Source: Hyphodiscus hymeniophilus
Taxonomy: Eukaryota > Ascomycota > Leotiomycetes > Helotiales > Hyphodiscaceae
NCBI GenBank assembly: GCA_016508695.1
Contig: VNKQ01000008.1
Location: forward strand, 1,736,001 to 1,800,000
Length of the DNA: 64,000 nt
Direction: 5' to 3'
The notes below the pieces were generated by a model. It saw only the letters and a list, made by a program, of their open reading frames with translations. It had not been told where the DNA came from and did not search any database. The translations under genes were made by a program, and so were the position numbers. This document shows, one piece after another, positions 21,991 to 32,985 of the stretch; within the stretch, counting starts at the first letter, position 1; the number at the start of each line of letters is the position of its first letter.

Positions 21991-22413
21991 AGCCCATGGT
22001 GGGAGGGAGCCTGGGCTGGATGTAATATTGCGCAATCCTCGAATGCGTCAACAAGACCGTCGCCAGTCGCCACATCTTTCATCATCATCACTCGCACTGT
22101 CGCAGATTAAACAGATATCTTCGCATCCTTCTGTCCTTGTTTCGAATCACACTGAGGTCGAATTCTATTACGAGCGAAATCTGCAACCCCGCTACTCGAG
22201 TACCTAATTCATCATTTTCAGCATCGGCACCGTCGTGAGTGACCACATCTGGCATCCAAACCTGAATGCGCAGATCGCTGACAACAATAGATTTAATCAA
22301 GCCTACCTTCTCGAAGCCCACTCCCTCCGCAATCGACCCTATTTTTATAGACACAGCCATTCGCGGTCGACTGAGACCATCACAATCGTAGTTGAAGAAA
22401 GGGACCAACTGCT
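21991..22413. other. Intergenic before rhodanese gene
   Basis: 423 bp with only short overlapping ORFs. Holds the 3' flank of the small mitochondrial-type gene and the promoter of the rhodanese gene. Confidence 0.4.
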
Positions 22414-22875
22414 ATGGATCAGGGATTGAAGCTCTCGGCGCCGATTGATCAAGATCCTTTTCTCCCTCCGCCAAACTCCAATGGCATCGCCGAGATTCTC
22501 GAGGTAGCACGAGGGCACCTCCATCGTCTGAACCCTCAGTCTACCTATGAGCTCATGCACGCTCCATCTACCATTCCCAGGGTATTAGTCGACATCCGCC
22601 CCTTTCATCAACGGCAAGCAGAAGGAATGATTGAGGGTGCTTTGATGATAGAACGTAACGTGCTCGAATGGCGTTTCGATCCAAGATCCGAGGCCAGGTT
22701 GGAGGTTGCGGGCAGGTATGATATCAAGGTGGTGGTCTTCTGCAGTGAGGGGTATACAAGCTCTCTTGCAGCGAGATCACTCCAGGAGCTTGGGCTCTGG
22801 AACGCTACGGATATGGTGGGGGGTTATAAGGCATGGAAGGAGGCACAGTTGGGTGGTGTGCCTTCAATCCAATAA
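22414..22875 (+). CDS. Rhodanese-like domain protein
   Basis: Single exon, 153 residues, one rhodanese domain. Rhodanese domains transfer sulfur via an active-site cysteine persulfide or serve as phosphatase-like folds. The conserved opening PRVLVDIRPFHQRQAEGMIE gives the LVDIR start; GALMIERNVLEWRFDP follows; the active-site loop is VVVFCSEGYTSSLAA with the catalytic Cys after VVF; the end is LGLWNATDMVGGYKAWKEA. About 40 residues precede the domain and contain no targeting signal I can recognise. Substrate is unknown. Confidence 0.88.
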   Translation: MDQGLKLSAPIDQDPFLPPPNSNGIAEILEVARGHLHRLNPQSTYELMHAPSTIPRVLVDIRPFHQRQAEGMIEGALMIERNVLEWRFDPRSEARLEVAGRYDIKVVVFCSEGYTSSLAARSLQELGLWNATDMVGGYKAWKEAQLGGVPSIQ

Positions 22876-23303
22876 AGCTCAGTGAACTGTTTGTTAAGAT
22901 TGAATCGCTGCCAAGGAGAAAGCTGAATCTCATCATGATCCTCCCAAGGAATAAAACACCGTTGCACAAGCATACACTCCTCCTATTCTCGTTCCCACTA
23001 AGGCGACCAGAGGAGTCTGTGCGAGGTCAGACTGCAAAGGGTGAAGCGATTCGAGGCGTGGATTTACATCATCATCACGCTCACGCAATACTCAAGTCGC
23101 CGTTCAGTTATTGATACATAGTGCCAGTGTAGCCCACAATCCATTATATGGGGATTGATGGAGACGAATAAGGAAATACAGCCGTTGGGGGCCAGCAGGC
23201 TAATAAGGCCGGGTCCACCCACGTGATGATGGCTACCTAGACGGATCAACTCCTATCGCTCTCAACCCTTCACGATTCGTAAGCTTGAGCCTTTCGCCGG
23301 ACC
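22876..23303. other. Intergenic; E-box before HET gene
   Basis: No gene. A CACGTGATGA sequence (CACGTG at 23220-23225) lies about 80 bp before the HET-gene start. Confidence 0.4.
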
Positions 23304-25436
23304 ATGAGTTCGTCTGATGTTCTCGAAGTACCAAGACAAATCGTGAGCCAACTGCGAAGGTCAGTGTCGACTCAATCACGCTTTGGTCAATCCCTATCCC
23401 CAAGACAAGTTGTCAGCGACCTCCGTAGATCAACATCCTCATCATCATTTCGATCTCGCTATGGACGGTCTCTGTCCCCAGCGGCTTCAGGTGAACTCGG
23501 GAATCAACACCGCCGCTCACCTTCTGCAGAATCACACGGTAATTATGCCCCTTTGGCGGAACCAACGCAGGAAATACGATTAGTTATTCTTGAGCCAGCG
23601 TTGTCGGATAATGAGCCGGTCAGATGCGAATTAAGAACGGCAAATATACGGACGGCGAAATATGAAGCGCTTTCATATGCGTGGGGCGATGCCACGAACA
23701 AGACACCAATTCTACTCGGTGGTGGACGGTTCCTAGTCACTAGGAACTTGGAGCAAGCCCTTCGTAGCCTTCGTACTCTCTCCAATGATTCGAGTCATAA
23801 AAGATGGCTTTGGATTGATGCGCTTTGTATCAATCAAGAGAACGATACCGAGCGTAGTGAACAAGTTGGCCGGATGAGTTCAATCTACACATCAGCTGAC
23901 CGGGTTTTGGTTTGGATTGGAAATTATCATGAGAAGGAAGACCGTTCAGTACGCTTCGAGACGAAAGTCTGGGGCTTCAGTTATCAAAACCACGGGACAT
24001 TTGAAACAACGAAGGATGCCTTCAAGCTTGCCGAAGCCCTTTTTGAAGAAGCAAGTGTAGCAGCCGGGCGGAAGACAGAGCCCGAGAAGTCCGCTCGAGG
24101 CCCCACGATGAATCTTCATATATGGGGGTTCCTTTCAATTCTTTGCCAGAGACCTTGGTTCCGCCGCCTCTGGGTTATTCAAGAGATTGCATTGGCGAGG
24201 AAGGCCACGGTTTGTTGTGGCCGCCTCGAACTGCGGTGGCGAGTCCTTGAAGGTGCTGGAGACCGGATTGCAGCATATTTCGAATCTCCGATCGAATGGC
24301 CATTTTTCGCAAAGCTTCGCTTCATCGATGAAATGACCTCATTTGCAGGAAACATTTCCATTGTTGGCTTGTGGGATGTTGATAGAACAAATGTACTGTC
24401 TATCATTGTCCATACACAATATTCCCAGGCAAGCGATCCTCGAGATCGGTTGTTCGCTTTAAAGGGCCTCCTCCAAAACGAAGATACGGATATTGTAGTC
24501 GACTACTCGAAGCCTGCGGAAGCGATATACTGGAATTGGGCCTTAAGGCGCATTAGAAGGACCGGATCTCTGGATGTCCTTACCCTTTGTACGGTTTCGA
24601 GCAGCATCTTGATGGAAAAGACAAAAGTGCCATCTTGGGTTCCCAATCTACGAAACGTCGATCTTGTAGATGATACTTTTTTCGCTCTCGCTAATGGCTT
24701 TTCTCAGAATCATGAGCAAGCGTATGTGTCAGCTGGGACCACGAAATGCGGAGATGTATCGATTGATGAAAAGGACCTGAAGCAGCTTTCCAAGGCCAAG
24801 CTTGGACGGGATTCAATATTATCACTCCAAGGTTTCCATGTTGGAACGATCGTGAAGAGGATTTCTATCAGTGATAAATTCGGCATCAACTACACATCAG
24901 ATCATCTCCCTCATGCGGTCACGTATTTGGCGGAAACCATATCTTCCCACTTCAAGATTAGTGTGTACTTCCGATCATCACTGTACGACGCATTTTTGGA
25001 TGCCCTCTTCAAAGGTTGGAAGTGGTATGCTGGTTCGTCCCCGGCCCCAACCTTAGCAGAACGCTACAAAGTCTGGCACGGCCATGCCAGTATCCCAGTC
25101 GATTTTGAGCCATACATGATTCCAGCTGTACGCCGGCGAGACTACCTTGGGAGCATGGAAATGATTTTGAGATTAATGCTGAGGGTGTCGGACATCTTCA
25201 TCACCAATAATGGCTTGATTGGATCTATGCCGAAACATTGCCAAGCAAAGGCCGGAGACAAAGTTTATGTGCTTTATGGTGGGAACGCACCTTTCATACT
25301 GAGGCCGTTGGATCTCGATGGGAAGCGAGTGTATCAAATGCGATGTGCGTGCTATTTGAATTGCTACATGCAGGGAGAGGCAGTTGAGCAGGGCGAAAAC
25401 GGGGAGCTCAAGCTTGAGACTCTTCACATAGTATGA
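23304..25436 (+). CDS. HET-domain (heterokaryon incompatibility) protein, intact
   Basis: Single exon, 710 residues. HET domains are TIR-like modules of fungal allorecognition and cell-death proteins. The three blocks are clear: YEALSYAWGD (about 120-129), RWLWIDALCINQENDTERSE (about 167-186) with IYTSADRVLVWIG, and later CQRPWFRRLWVIQEIALARK and ASDPRDRLFALKGLL. The C-terminal part ends with a typical IGSMPKHCQAKAGDKVYVLY and a short tail. Residues 11-33 and 34-59 are an imperfect Ser/Arg-rich duplication (RQIVSQLRRS and RQVVSDLRRS, each ending SLSP). No partner domain such as NACHT or ankyrin follows. An incompatibility role is not provable from sequence; most HET genes lack a known allele pair. 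Confidence 0.9.
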   Translation: MSSSDVLEVPRQIVSQLRRSVSTQSRFGQSLSPRQVVSDLRRSTSSSSFRSRYGRSLSPAASGELGNQHRRSPSAESHGNYAPLAEPTQEIRLVILEPALSDNEPVRCELRTANIRTAKYEALSYAWGDATNKTPILLGGGRFLVTRNLEQALRSLRTLSNDSSHKRWLWIDALCINQENDTERSEQVGRMSSIYTSADRVLVWIGNYHEKEDRSVRFETKVWGFSYQNHGTFETTKDAFKLAEALFEEASVAAGRKTEPEKSARGPTMNLHIWGFLSILCQRPWFRRLWVIQEIALARKATVCCGRLELRWRVLEGAGDRIAAYFESPIEWPFFAKLRFIDEMTSFAGNISIVGLWDVDRTNVLSIIVHTQYSQASDPRDRLFALKGLLQNEDTDIVVDYSKPAEAIYWNWALRRIRRTGSLDVLTLCTVSSSILMEKTKVPSWVPNLRNVDLVDDTFFALANGFSQNHEQAYVSAGTTKCGDVSIDEKDLKQLSKAKLGRDSILSLQGFHVGTIVKRISISDKFGINYTSDHLPHAVTYLAETISSHFKISVYFRSSLYDAFLDALFKGWKWYAGSSPAPTLAERYKVWHGHASIPVDFEPYMIPAVRRRDYLGSMEMILRLMLRVSDIFITNNGLIGSMPKHCQAKAGDKVYVLYGGNAPFILRPLDLDGKRVYQMRCACYLNCYMQGEAVEQGENGELKLETLHIV

Positions 25437-25991
25437 AGAGGTGACACTGGAGTTTTGCGAAAAACAATCAGTACGATCAGGAATCCATCACCAACAGCAC
25501 AGCGGCGAGAACTTCTTCATTCTGAAGAAGGAGTCTCAGTGTCATAGCAGTCACAAGCAGCACATGAGTGTCTGATTCCCAATCCAAGTGGTGGGGTCAG
25601 CACATTTCAAGATGGATTTCTCAGTCCTCGTTCTCGATAGCTCGAATCGGGGGGAAGCATACATAGCGAATACTGCGTGATGCTAGGGAATTCCCTCGAC
25701 TAAAGTACAGGGACCGCGCTGTTGTCTGGCGTTATCGATTTTCTCTGTTCCTTCCTATTGGACTACCCCCCCGCCCCCGTATTGTAACAATACTTATAGC
25801 CTATACCTCCGTAAGCTCCTGATGATTCCAACGTCACTTGCTGATCCCGAGAATCCCGGTCAGCGCTAAATACCACACGGTTACACTCTCACTCTAACTC
25901 TGGGACTTAATGAGCCTCCACCCCATGGCTTACTCTAGTCTTGAGACTTGCAACGACCTTCGGAGCTGTTTAGTAGATGTAGATCGCAAAA
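25437..25991. other. Intergenic before GMC gene
   Basis: 555 bp, no gene. A C-rich tract occurs near 25765-25780 in the promoter side of the GMC gene. Confidence 0.4.
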
Positions 25992-28011
25992 ATGTCTACC
26001 TTTGACTATATTATTGTTGGTGGCGGAACAGCAGGTGATTCTCCATCTCACAATGGTCTTCCTTCATACATACATGCTAATTCTTCCTCCCACACAGGGT
26101 TGGTCCTCGCAAGTCGTTTGTCCGCCGCGCTTCCAGAATGCACCTTTCTTGTCATAGAGGAAGGCTCAGATGGTGATCCGCGTATCGAAGCTGCTCAAGG
26201 TTACCACCAGGGCATGGATCGTACAATCGAGTGGGACCATTATACTGTACCTCAGAAAGGACTCAATGGGAAAGTAGTAGGTCAAGCCCAGGGCAAGATC
26301 ATTGGAGGTTCTTCGGCCATCAATATGCAAGGCTGGGTTCGAGGTCCTTCTGTAGATTTGTAAGATTTTGCCTTTCTTGGTTTTACAAACTGGAAGCTTG
26401 ACATCCTAATCTGACGTCCTAGTGACCAATGGGCGGTCAAGGTAGGCGATGTTAGGTGGAGTTGGGCTGGTCTATTGCCGTACTTCAAGAAGTCGGAGGC
26501 TTTCTTCCCCACTCTGGATCAGAAAGCCGGAGACGTCTCAATTGCTCATGGGTTTGAAGGCCCGATTAAGGTTTTCGATTCATTCACTGCCTTATATCGA
26601 AAGGCTGATATAACTGTAGGTATCCCACTCCACAAACTCCGGCATTCCACGCAACTATCCCCTGAGAGATACAATCGCTCGAGCATATGAATCAATCGGT
26701 GTCTCAAAGATTCTGGACCATAATGCAGGTGAGGTCTTAGGCTATACCGATGTGCAGATGAGCACGTACAAAGGCAAAAGATACTGGTCTTCAAGCTACA
26801 CCTTCGGGGACAAGGTCACCACCTGGACAAAAAGTTCTGCAGAAAAAGTCTTATTCGAAGGAAAGAAAGCAACATCTGTGCAGATTCTGAGAAGATTAGC
26901 GGATGGTAGCTCAGAGCGTGTGATTGTCACTGCTCGAAACGAGATTCTTGTAACCAGCGGCGTCCAAGGATCCGCTAAGCTCCTTCTGCTGAGGTATGAT
27001 TTCTGGATTTGCGCACATATGACCCCTTTTTTCTTGAGCTGACCATGTATGTAGTGGTATTGGACCCCTAGATGAACTGAACAAGCACGTTATTCATCAA
27101 ATCTGTGATTTACCAGTGGGAGAAAACTATTCAGACCACCCAGTCTTTCACACTTTTTGGAAACTCCGCGATCGAGGATTGACAATGGGAGACATGCCTC
27201 TTATCTCGCCAGAGTGCGACTTTACGGCTGGTACTCCAGGTGACTGGATGGCTTGGCATCAACATAATGAAGTGGTTAACAACACGGGTAAGGGTGTGAT
27301 CGACGACTCTTCCGTTGGCTGGCTTCTAGCTGAAGGCAAGGCGCACACCGAAAGTTTCTCATTGTAGGATACCTTGCCCAACCCATAAAGAGTAATAATT
27401 TGAGACAAGAACTGAAACAACTTTCCATGGTAGGTACGGACATTTCGACCTGTCCGGCGCAGGAGTAGCGAATCCAGGGGGGTCTTGCATAGTCCTCGCC
27501 AGCTTGCTTATGACCCCAACGTCGCGGGGAACTCTTACGCTGCGATCCGCTGATCCCAAGGACGCACCCTTTTTGGATCCCAATCTTCTCGGAAATGATG
27601 TGGATCGCGACCTTTTGATTGCTGGTGGAAGGGTGATAATGTCGATGATGCATGGCCCTGTTGGCCAGAAGATCGGGGCGCAGGAGTATGGCATCGATGA
27701 AGCCCTTCAATGCAACACATCTGACGATGCAATGATGGCGCGTATACTGAAGACGGGGAGAACTGGTGCCCATGGCAGCGGGACTTGTGCCATGGGCTCA
27801 GTCGTCGATGCGGAATGCCGAGTCAAAGGTATCGATGGACTGAGAGTTGTGGATGCGAGCGTGTTCCCTTTTCCTATCGCTGGTCATTACCAAGCTGCAG
27901 TTTATGCCATCGCGGAGCAGGTGAGTTGAGTATTTGCCTTGTTTGACTGTACATGCTAATCACACTAAGATGGCGCAAATAATCACTGACGAGCAAAGAT
28001 CTCGGAACTAG
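25992..28011 (+). CDS. GMC-family FAD oxidoreductase, six exons, two frame breaks
   Basis: Glucose-methanol-choline oxidoreductase, oxidising an alcohol-type substrate with FAD. Exons: 25992-26034, 26098-26359, 26423-26570, 26620-26993, 27055-27920 and 27970-28011. Motifs include FDYIIVGGGTAG/LVLASRL (FAD site, interrupted by intron 1), GKIIGGSSAINMQGWVRGP, VTSGVQGSAKLLLLSGIGP and, at the end, HGSGTCAMG and VDASVFPFPIAGHYQAAVYA with the active-site His. Exon 5 holds two single-base losses, near 27351 (GAAAG) and near 27429-27433 (ATGGTAGG). One added base at each restores KAHTEKFLIVGYLAQ and GRYGHFDLSGAG and makes the exon close in phase, for 578 residues. There is no secretion signal. Read as printed, the protein stops at 27367. 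Confidence 0.85.
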
Positions 28012-28617
28012 ATCTAGTTTTCAGCTGTTGTCGTTGTTGCTGCAGCTCCACTGTTTCAGCAATGAAAGTTTAAACGGAAGATCATAGCATCCATGAGATG
28101 GCATTAAGCTCTCGCCCGGCTCTACAACCGAGTATTACAATATCCTGCACATATATACTTACAGCAAATACAATTGCAGATGATTCCCTAATCCACTGTT
28201 CCATTCCCGATTGGTATTAAGTCCGCTGTAACTCCCAAGTGGAATGCCCCGTCTCTATTGGACGTTCACAGCTCGGCTGCGGCCGCTTCGACGATGGCGA
28301 AATAATCGCCATACATGATGAATCCCCGTCTGCCAGAACGCAAGAGGAAGCGGTGCCCTCTGGATTGATAAAGATAAGAGAAAGTTCCTATTTGTATGGT
28401 TCGTTTTTGGTTCATTTTTCTTCGTCGCGTTTACTACCTAAAAAGTTGCCAACAAACTCCTCAAAGCTACGTTGCAAACACATGTTTATTGTTTACAAAC
28501 GATTCATAATTGATCACCATTGCTCTACTAGCCAAGATCCTAAGCTTATCGCGGCTATCACGCATCGTAGTTGCCGGCACTGAAGTGTGATCCCCTGCTC
28601 TCGTTCGCATCGTCAGC
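28012..28617. other. Intergenic between GMC and FMO genes
   Basis: 606 bp in which I see only short unrelated ORFs. It must hold the GMC 3' end and the FMO promoter. Confidence 0.4.
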
Positions 28618-30301
28618 ATGACCTACAAGGCTAAGCGAGTTGCTGTCATCGGGGCAGGAGTGAGTGGTGTGACTAGTGCAAAACATCTGAAAGCTGCAGG
28701 AGTGGAAGTTGTAGTCTATGAAAGATCCTCGACCAGCGGTGGTAATTGGTAGGTTCACCGTGGTAGCGGAACCTATCGGATGGTGCTGAGGGAATGCAGG
28801 TCATATGATGAGCGTCAGCCGCTAGATGCCAAATATCCTTCGATCCTCGCATCAGAAGCCGAGCTGATTCCTGGTCAATCTATATCGGGTAAACAGCAAG
28901 ATAGTGTGAGTGGTCAGAAGTCGAATTTCGAGGATATTGATATCCAGCATGCTCCTCCTGGGTCAGCCAACCTTCCCCCATCATTTTCTCTGGAAACTGA
29001 CAGAGATGTTGCCACTCAAGACCAGCATATAGCGGTCTTACAAACAATGTATCCACTGTGTTGCAAGAATTGAAAGGATATCCGTGGCCAGCCGGTACGG
29101 AAGACTTCGTCAACGTCCGGGCAAAGGGCGCCTACCTCCAAGGGTACTCGAAAGAGTTCGGCGTTGAATCTCTTATCAGATACAACACTCGAGTTGAAAA
29201 ACTGGAGAAAGTAGACAAGAAGTGGAAGCTGCGATCGTTGACGTTATTGAAGAATTCAAACGCAACATGGGAGAAGCGTGAAACCGTCGAGGTAATCATA
29301 TAGCTCAAATTTCGGAATATGAGATGAGCTAACTAGAGCAGGAATTCGATGCCGTCGTCGTTGCAAACGGCCATTATTCTGCTTGCAAAGTTCCCGATAT
29401 ACCTGGATTAAAAGAATGGAAAGCTGCCTGGCCAGAGAGAATCCAGCATTCCAAACGCTATCGCCGACCTGACGGATTCAAAAATCAGGTGAGAAGAAAT
29501 TGATCAGACCTGAAGTAAGCGTCTAATCGAAAACAGAAAATATTATTAGTCGGCGCTGGAGTCTCATCAAATGATATCGCTCGAGAAACGGTCGATATCG
29601 CATCGAAAATCTACCAATCCTCCCGTGGAAGTCCATATGATATCCCGATAGCATTCCTGCCTCCTGCCGTGGAGCGCATAGGTGAAGTGGCTTCCTTTGA
29701 GATCCCCACCGAAGGCCAAAGCAAACCAGGACACATAACTCTGAAAGACGGAAGAGTTCTGAGCGACATTGGCAGGGTGATTCTTGCCACCGGGTACCAC
29801 TTCTCCCACCCTTTTCTACTCGACTTACATGATGATGACGCTCTCCCCGAAACCGCTTCAGAAACGGTCTTGGTGACAGATGGTACCCAGATCCACAACC
29901 TGCACAAAGACATCTTCTACATCCCCGATCCCACGCTGGCGTTTGTCGGCGTGCCTTTCTACACCGCCACCTTCACACTCTTCGAGTATCAAGCCATTGT
30001 AGTAGCAGCCGTATTTGCCGGGCGTGCTTGGCTGCCTAACGAACAGGAGATGAGAGACGAATACAGCAAGCGCGTTGAGGCGAAGGGCTATGGCAGGGCG
30101 TTCCACTCTCTGCGAGATCAGCAGGTGGATTATGTGACCGAGCTCCTCGCGTGGATCAACGAGCATGCCGAGGTGACGGGTGCTGAGAAAGTAGAGGGAT
30201 ATTCGGAGAAGTGGCTGGCGGAGGATAAACTGAAGCTGTTGAAGATGAAGAAGATGTTTGAAGCGAAGGATAGTTTCAGCTTGGTGATAATGAGGCTGTG
30301 A
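28618..30301 (+). CDS. Flavin-containing monooxygenase (FMO type)
   Basis: NADPH- and FAD-dependent monooxygenase, 496 residues in five exons: 28618-28748, 28800-28961, 29006-29291, 29342-29488 and 29537-30301. FAD-binding RVAVIGAGVSGVTSAKHLK starts the protein; SGGNWSYDERQPLDA is the following conserved loop; WPERIQHSKRYRRP is a variant of the FxGxxxHxxxY FMO fingerprint (W and E replace F and G); KILLVGAGVSSNDIARE is the NADPH-binding site; VILATGYHFSHPF is the ATG-containing motif. Intron 2 (28962-29005, 44 bp) is the least certain: its acceptor could shift by a few bases. The others are 48-51 bp with good consensus. A neighbouring FAD oxidase relic follows 138 bp downstream on the same strand. 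Substrate unknown. Confidence 0.88.
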
Positions 30302-30438
30302 AGGCACTCTGGGGTAAAGCTTTCGAGGCAGAGTTGCAAGTTTGAAATTGTCCTGCAAGATGTTGCTCTTAGAAGTAGACCTTCAGAATTTTGACAAAAC
30401 CCGACGGTTTTACAATCTAATATCAGTTAGTTGGCTCT

Positions 30439-31170
30439 ATGAAGTTTCGAGACTATACGCCAATACTCATTATCGGCGCTGGTGTGTTTGGATTAAACAT
30501 CGCCCTCCACCTTGGCCAGCGAGGATACACTGAAGTGACGGTCATCGACAAGCAGGATTATGGAAAGACGCTATATTCCTATGATCTCGACTGTAATGCA
30601 GCATCTGCCGGTAATTTAGTCCCATTTCTCCCCTAATGTAATCATTAAAATTTTCAGACTCAACAAAATCTTTCGCATGGCCTATGGCACTGACACAGTA
30701 TACCAAAACCTCGCCCTTGAAGCATTGGGCGTTTGGAAACAATGGAACAAAGAGCTCAGTGAAGGCACTGATCTCCCGATTGCGCTGTCAAGGAATTACG
30801 CCGTGTATGTAAATAGCGGTACTTTGAACACATTCACTACATCTGAGCTACCGCCTTCGAGCAACAGTCAAAAGACAACCTCACAGCTGCTGGCATGGGC
30901 TCCAGTCAGTTAGTTGCGAACAATCCCGAAGATAGGAAAAGAGCAATGGAGCTCGGATCCGGATATGCCTTGGATCCATTCGGGCGTGAACGCAGAGGAA
31001 GGCCGTACAATGCGTTACTGGATACTAGTGGAGGACTCTGCTATGCTGATAGAGTGTGCCTCTTTGCGCTTCACAAAGCTCGATCTGTTGGTATGAAAGT
31101 TGTACTGGGCACCAAAGGTACTGGAAACCGCTGCAGTTGTGGAAGCCATGTGAGCTGCCGATCACTAGAT
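30439..31170 (+). pseudogene. Truncated FAD oxidase relic (fructosyl-amine/saccharopine oxidase type)
   Basis: The start codes for YTPILIIGAGVFGLNIALHL, an FAD-binding motif, then DCNAASA, a 47-bp intron (30611-30657), and LNKIFRMAYG...YQNLALEALGVWKQWN, as in fungal deglycating or saccharopine/pipecolate oxidases. Later NNPEDRKRAMELGSGYALDP and LLDTSGGLCYADRV confirm the family. The frame is broken at the intron junction (one base short), near 30862 (one base short after TCTGAGCT) and near 31123 (the other direction). It ends about residue 230 of an expected 400-480: the C-terminal substrate and flavin-attachment part is missing, and the convergent dehydrogenase gene ends at 31222. I regard it as a real pseudogene, since truncation cannot be an indel artefact. 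Confidence 0.8.
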
Positions 31171-31221
31171 TTTCGGGGACTGAGTGCACTGGGTTTGACA
31201 ATCTCCACCTGCGCTATCAGT

Positions 31222-32344
31222 TTATTTCGCTACAGCTACCTCATTGACTGGCGCTACTGGTCTGCCCGTGTTGAACAGAGCTTTGATATTTTCGAAGCAT
31301 TCGATCTCTCCATCTCTCCTCGCTCTGGTAGTCAAACCACCTAGGTGTGGCTGAATGATACACTTATCACTCTCCACAAAGTATTTGTTAATACTTGGCT
31401 CCGCTTCAAAGACATCCAAACCAGCTCGACAAACTCTGCCGCTTTCTAATGCTTCAATAAGAGCTGCTTCGTTCACAATTGCACCGCGAGCCGTATTGAC
31501 GAGGAAGGCGCCATGCTTCATCTTTGCGAATTCTTTATGCGATATGAGATTCGTAGTCGTTGCATTCAGAGGGCAGTTTACAGAAATTACGTCTGACGTC
31601 TGGAGGAGGTTTTCGAGGGTCGGGCAATAAGTTGCGTTGTAGAGAGCTTCGTCGGCAGAAGACAAGCGGGTACGGTTGTGGTACTGGACTTTGAAGTTAA
31701 ATGCCGCTGCCTTTTTTGCTAGGTGCTTGAAAATGTCAATATATACCCTTCCAAACTAAGAGGCATAGGCGTCTACCTTTCCAATGGCACCTAGTCCGAT
31801 AATGCCCAAAGTCAGTCCAGTAGGATCGGTGCAAGGAACATGATCATTCCTCCACAGTCCCGCCCTGGCGCTTTTCTCAGATCGTGTCATATCTCTCACG
31901 ACCGCGAGTATAAGAAATATCGCCATGTCGGCTGTTGGCTCTGCGATTGCATTTCTCGTGTTGCAAAACCAGACCTCATTTCGTGTCATCCAATCGACGG
32001 GAAATTCATTGTAGCCAGCGGAAGCTGACACAATAATCTTCAAATCTGGAAGGAGAGACTCAAGGTAGTCAAATGGCTCGAATGGGGCCGTCCCCATCAA
32101 TACCATGAAGGCTTGATATGGACCAGAATCGGCAATTGCAACTTTGAGGGCGGGTACAGCTTCTGCGTGGTTCACAGCTAGGAGGACCTGAGAGAAGATT
32201 GTCAGCACTAATATCGCAAATTGATGCATCGCGACTTACATCCAGCACGAATTCTTTCCTGAAATCATCCAGGAAAGCATTTCCCACCGCTGTGGGTGGC
32301 ATCAAGGCCAGAACTCTTGGCTTCGCTCGAGCTGGCTTCAACAT
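31222..32344 (-). CDS. D-2-hydroxyacid dehydrogenase (glyoxylate/hydroxypyruvate reductase-like)
   Basis: NAD(P)H-dependent reductase of 2-oxo acids, 339 residues from three exons: 32344-32240, 32187-31777 and 31725-31222, with 51-52 bp introns. The nucleotide-binding motif LTLGIIGLGAIGK is followed, after intron 2, by HLAKKAAAFNFKVQYHNRTR; the catalytic parts are VNTARGAIVNEAALIEALES (Arg), GLDVFEAEP (Glu) and CIIQPHLGG (His). The C-terminus ends normally about 45 residues after the catalytic His, so the gene is complete. No peroxisome or mitochondrial signal is visible. It converges on the oxidase relic with about 50 bp between them. Substrate specificity (glyoxylate, hydroxypyruvate or another 2-oxoacid) cannot be read from sequence. 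Confidence 0.9.
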
Positions 32345-32985
32345 GGCGATTAGTTGCTAAATGAAAGCGTGGTCTCAAAAGTGGAGGGGTGCATAGCTTT
32401 TCTGGAAGTTGATCCCTCAAGCTCCGCGCATGGTGGACTTGAGTCTCGGATGCATCCATCGGGCGACTCAGGATTCGAGTTGTGTTGCCCACTGCTTGCG
32501 AGGCTAAAAGTGGGATGCAAGACAACACTTGATGGGTGATCGTCGGAAGAATACAATACAAGAACGACGGCACGGGAAAGCAGGGATGCTGCATGAGACC
32601 CAGATGACAATTGCCTACTCGAGTATACTCCACATGGCATGGAATGCAGTGCAAAAGGAAGAGTTCGTAGACATAGAATAATTTCACAGAAACATAGCCA
32701 AGTTCCATATGTCACATTTTAGCAACTTTGTCTATTCGTTGATTGGTAAGTCCTGCACTGATGTAAGGGGACAACCTGAAGTAAAGTAAGTCGCTTCTCT
32801 CGCTTGGCTCGCCTCGAAAGGGTACAGCAAATGGGACCGCATACAAAACATCAGGAAAAGTAACAGAGCTCCATATATAAAGAGCTCAACTCGAATGTAG
32901 AGTGGGAAATAGCAAAGAACAAACCTCTCATCAAGTCCTCAACAGAACAAACTATTTCAATTTTCATACCAAAACAAAACCTACA
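32345..32985. promoter_or_regulatory. Divergent promoter region, dehydrogenase and GFA gene
   Basis: 641 bp between divergent starts. A TATATAAAG sequence near 32873-32881, about 105 bp before the GFA start, is a plausible TATA box. ORFs in the stretch have no family resemblance. Confidence 0.5.

Noticed and set aside
27421..27475. Extra intron in GMC exon 5 to explain the frame change
   Set aside because: The only GT-AG span is about 33 bp and leads straight to a stop; two single-base losses close the exon exactly.
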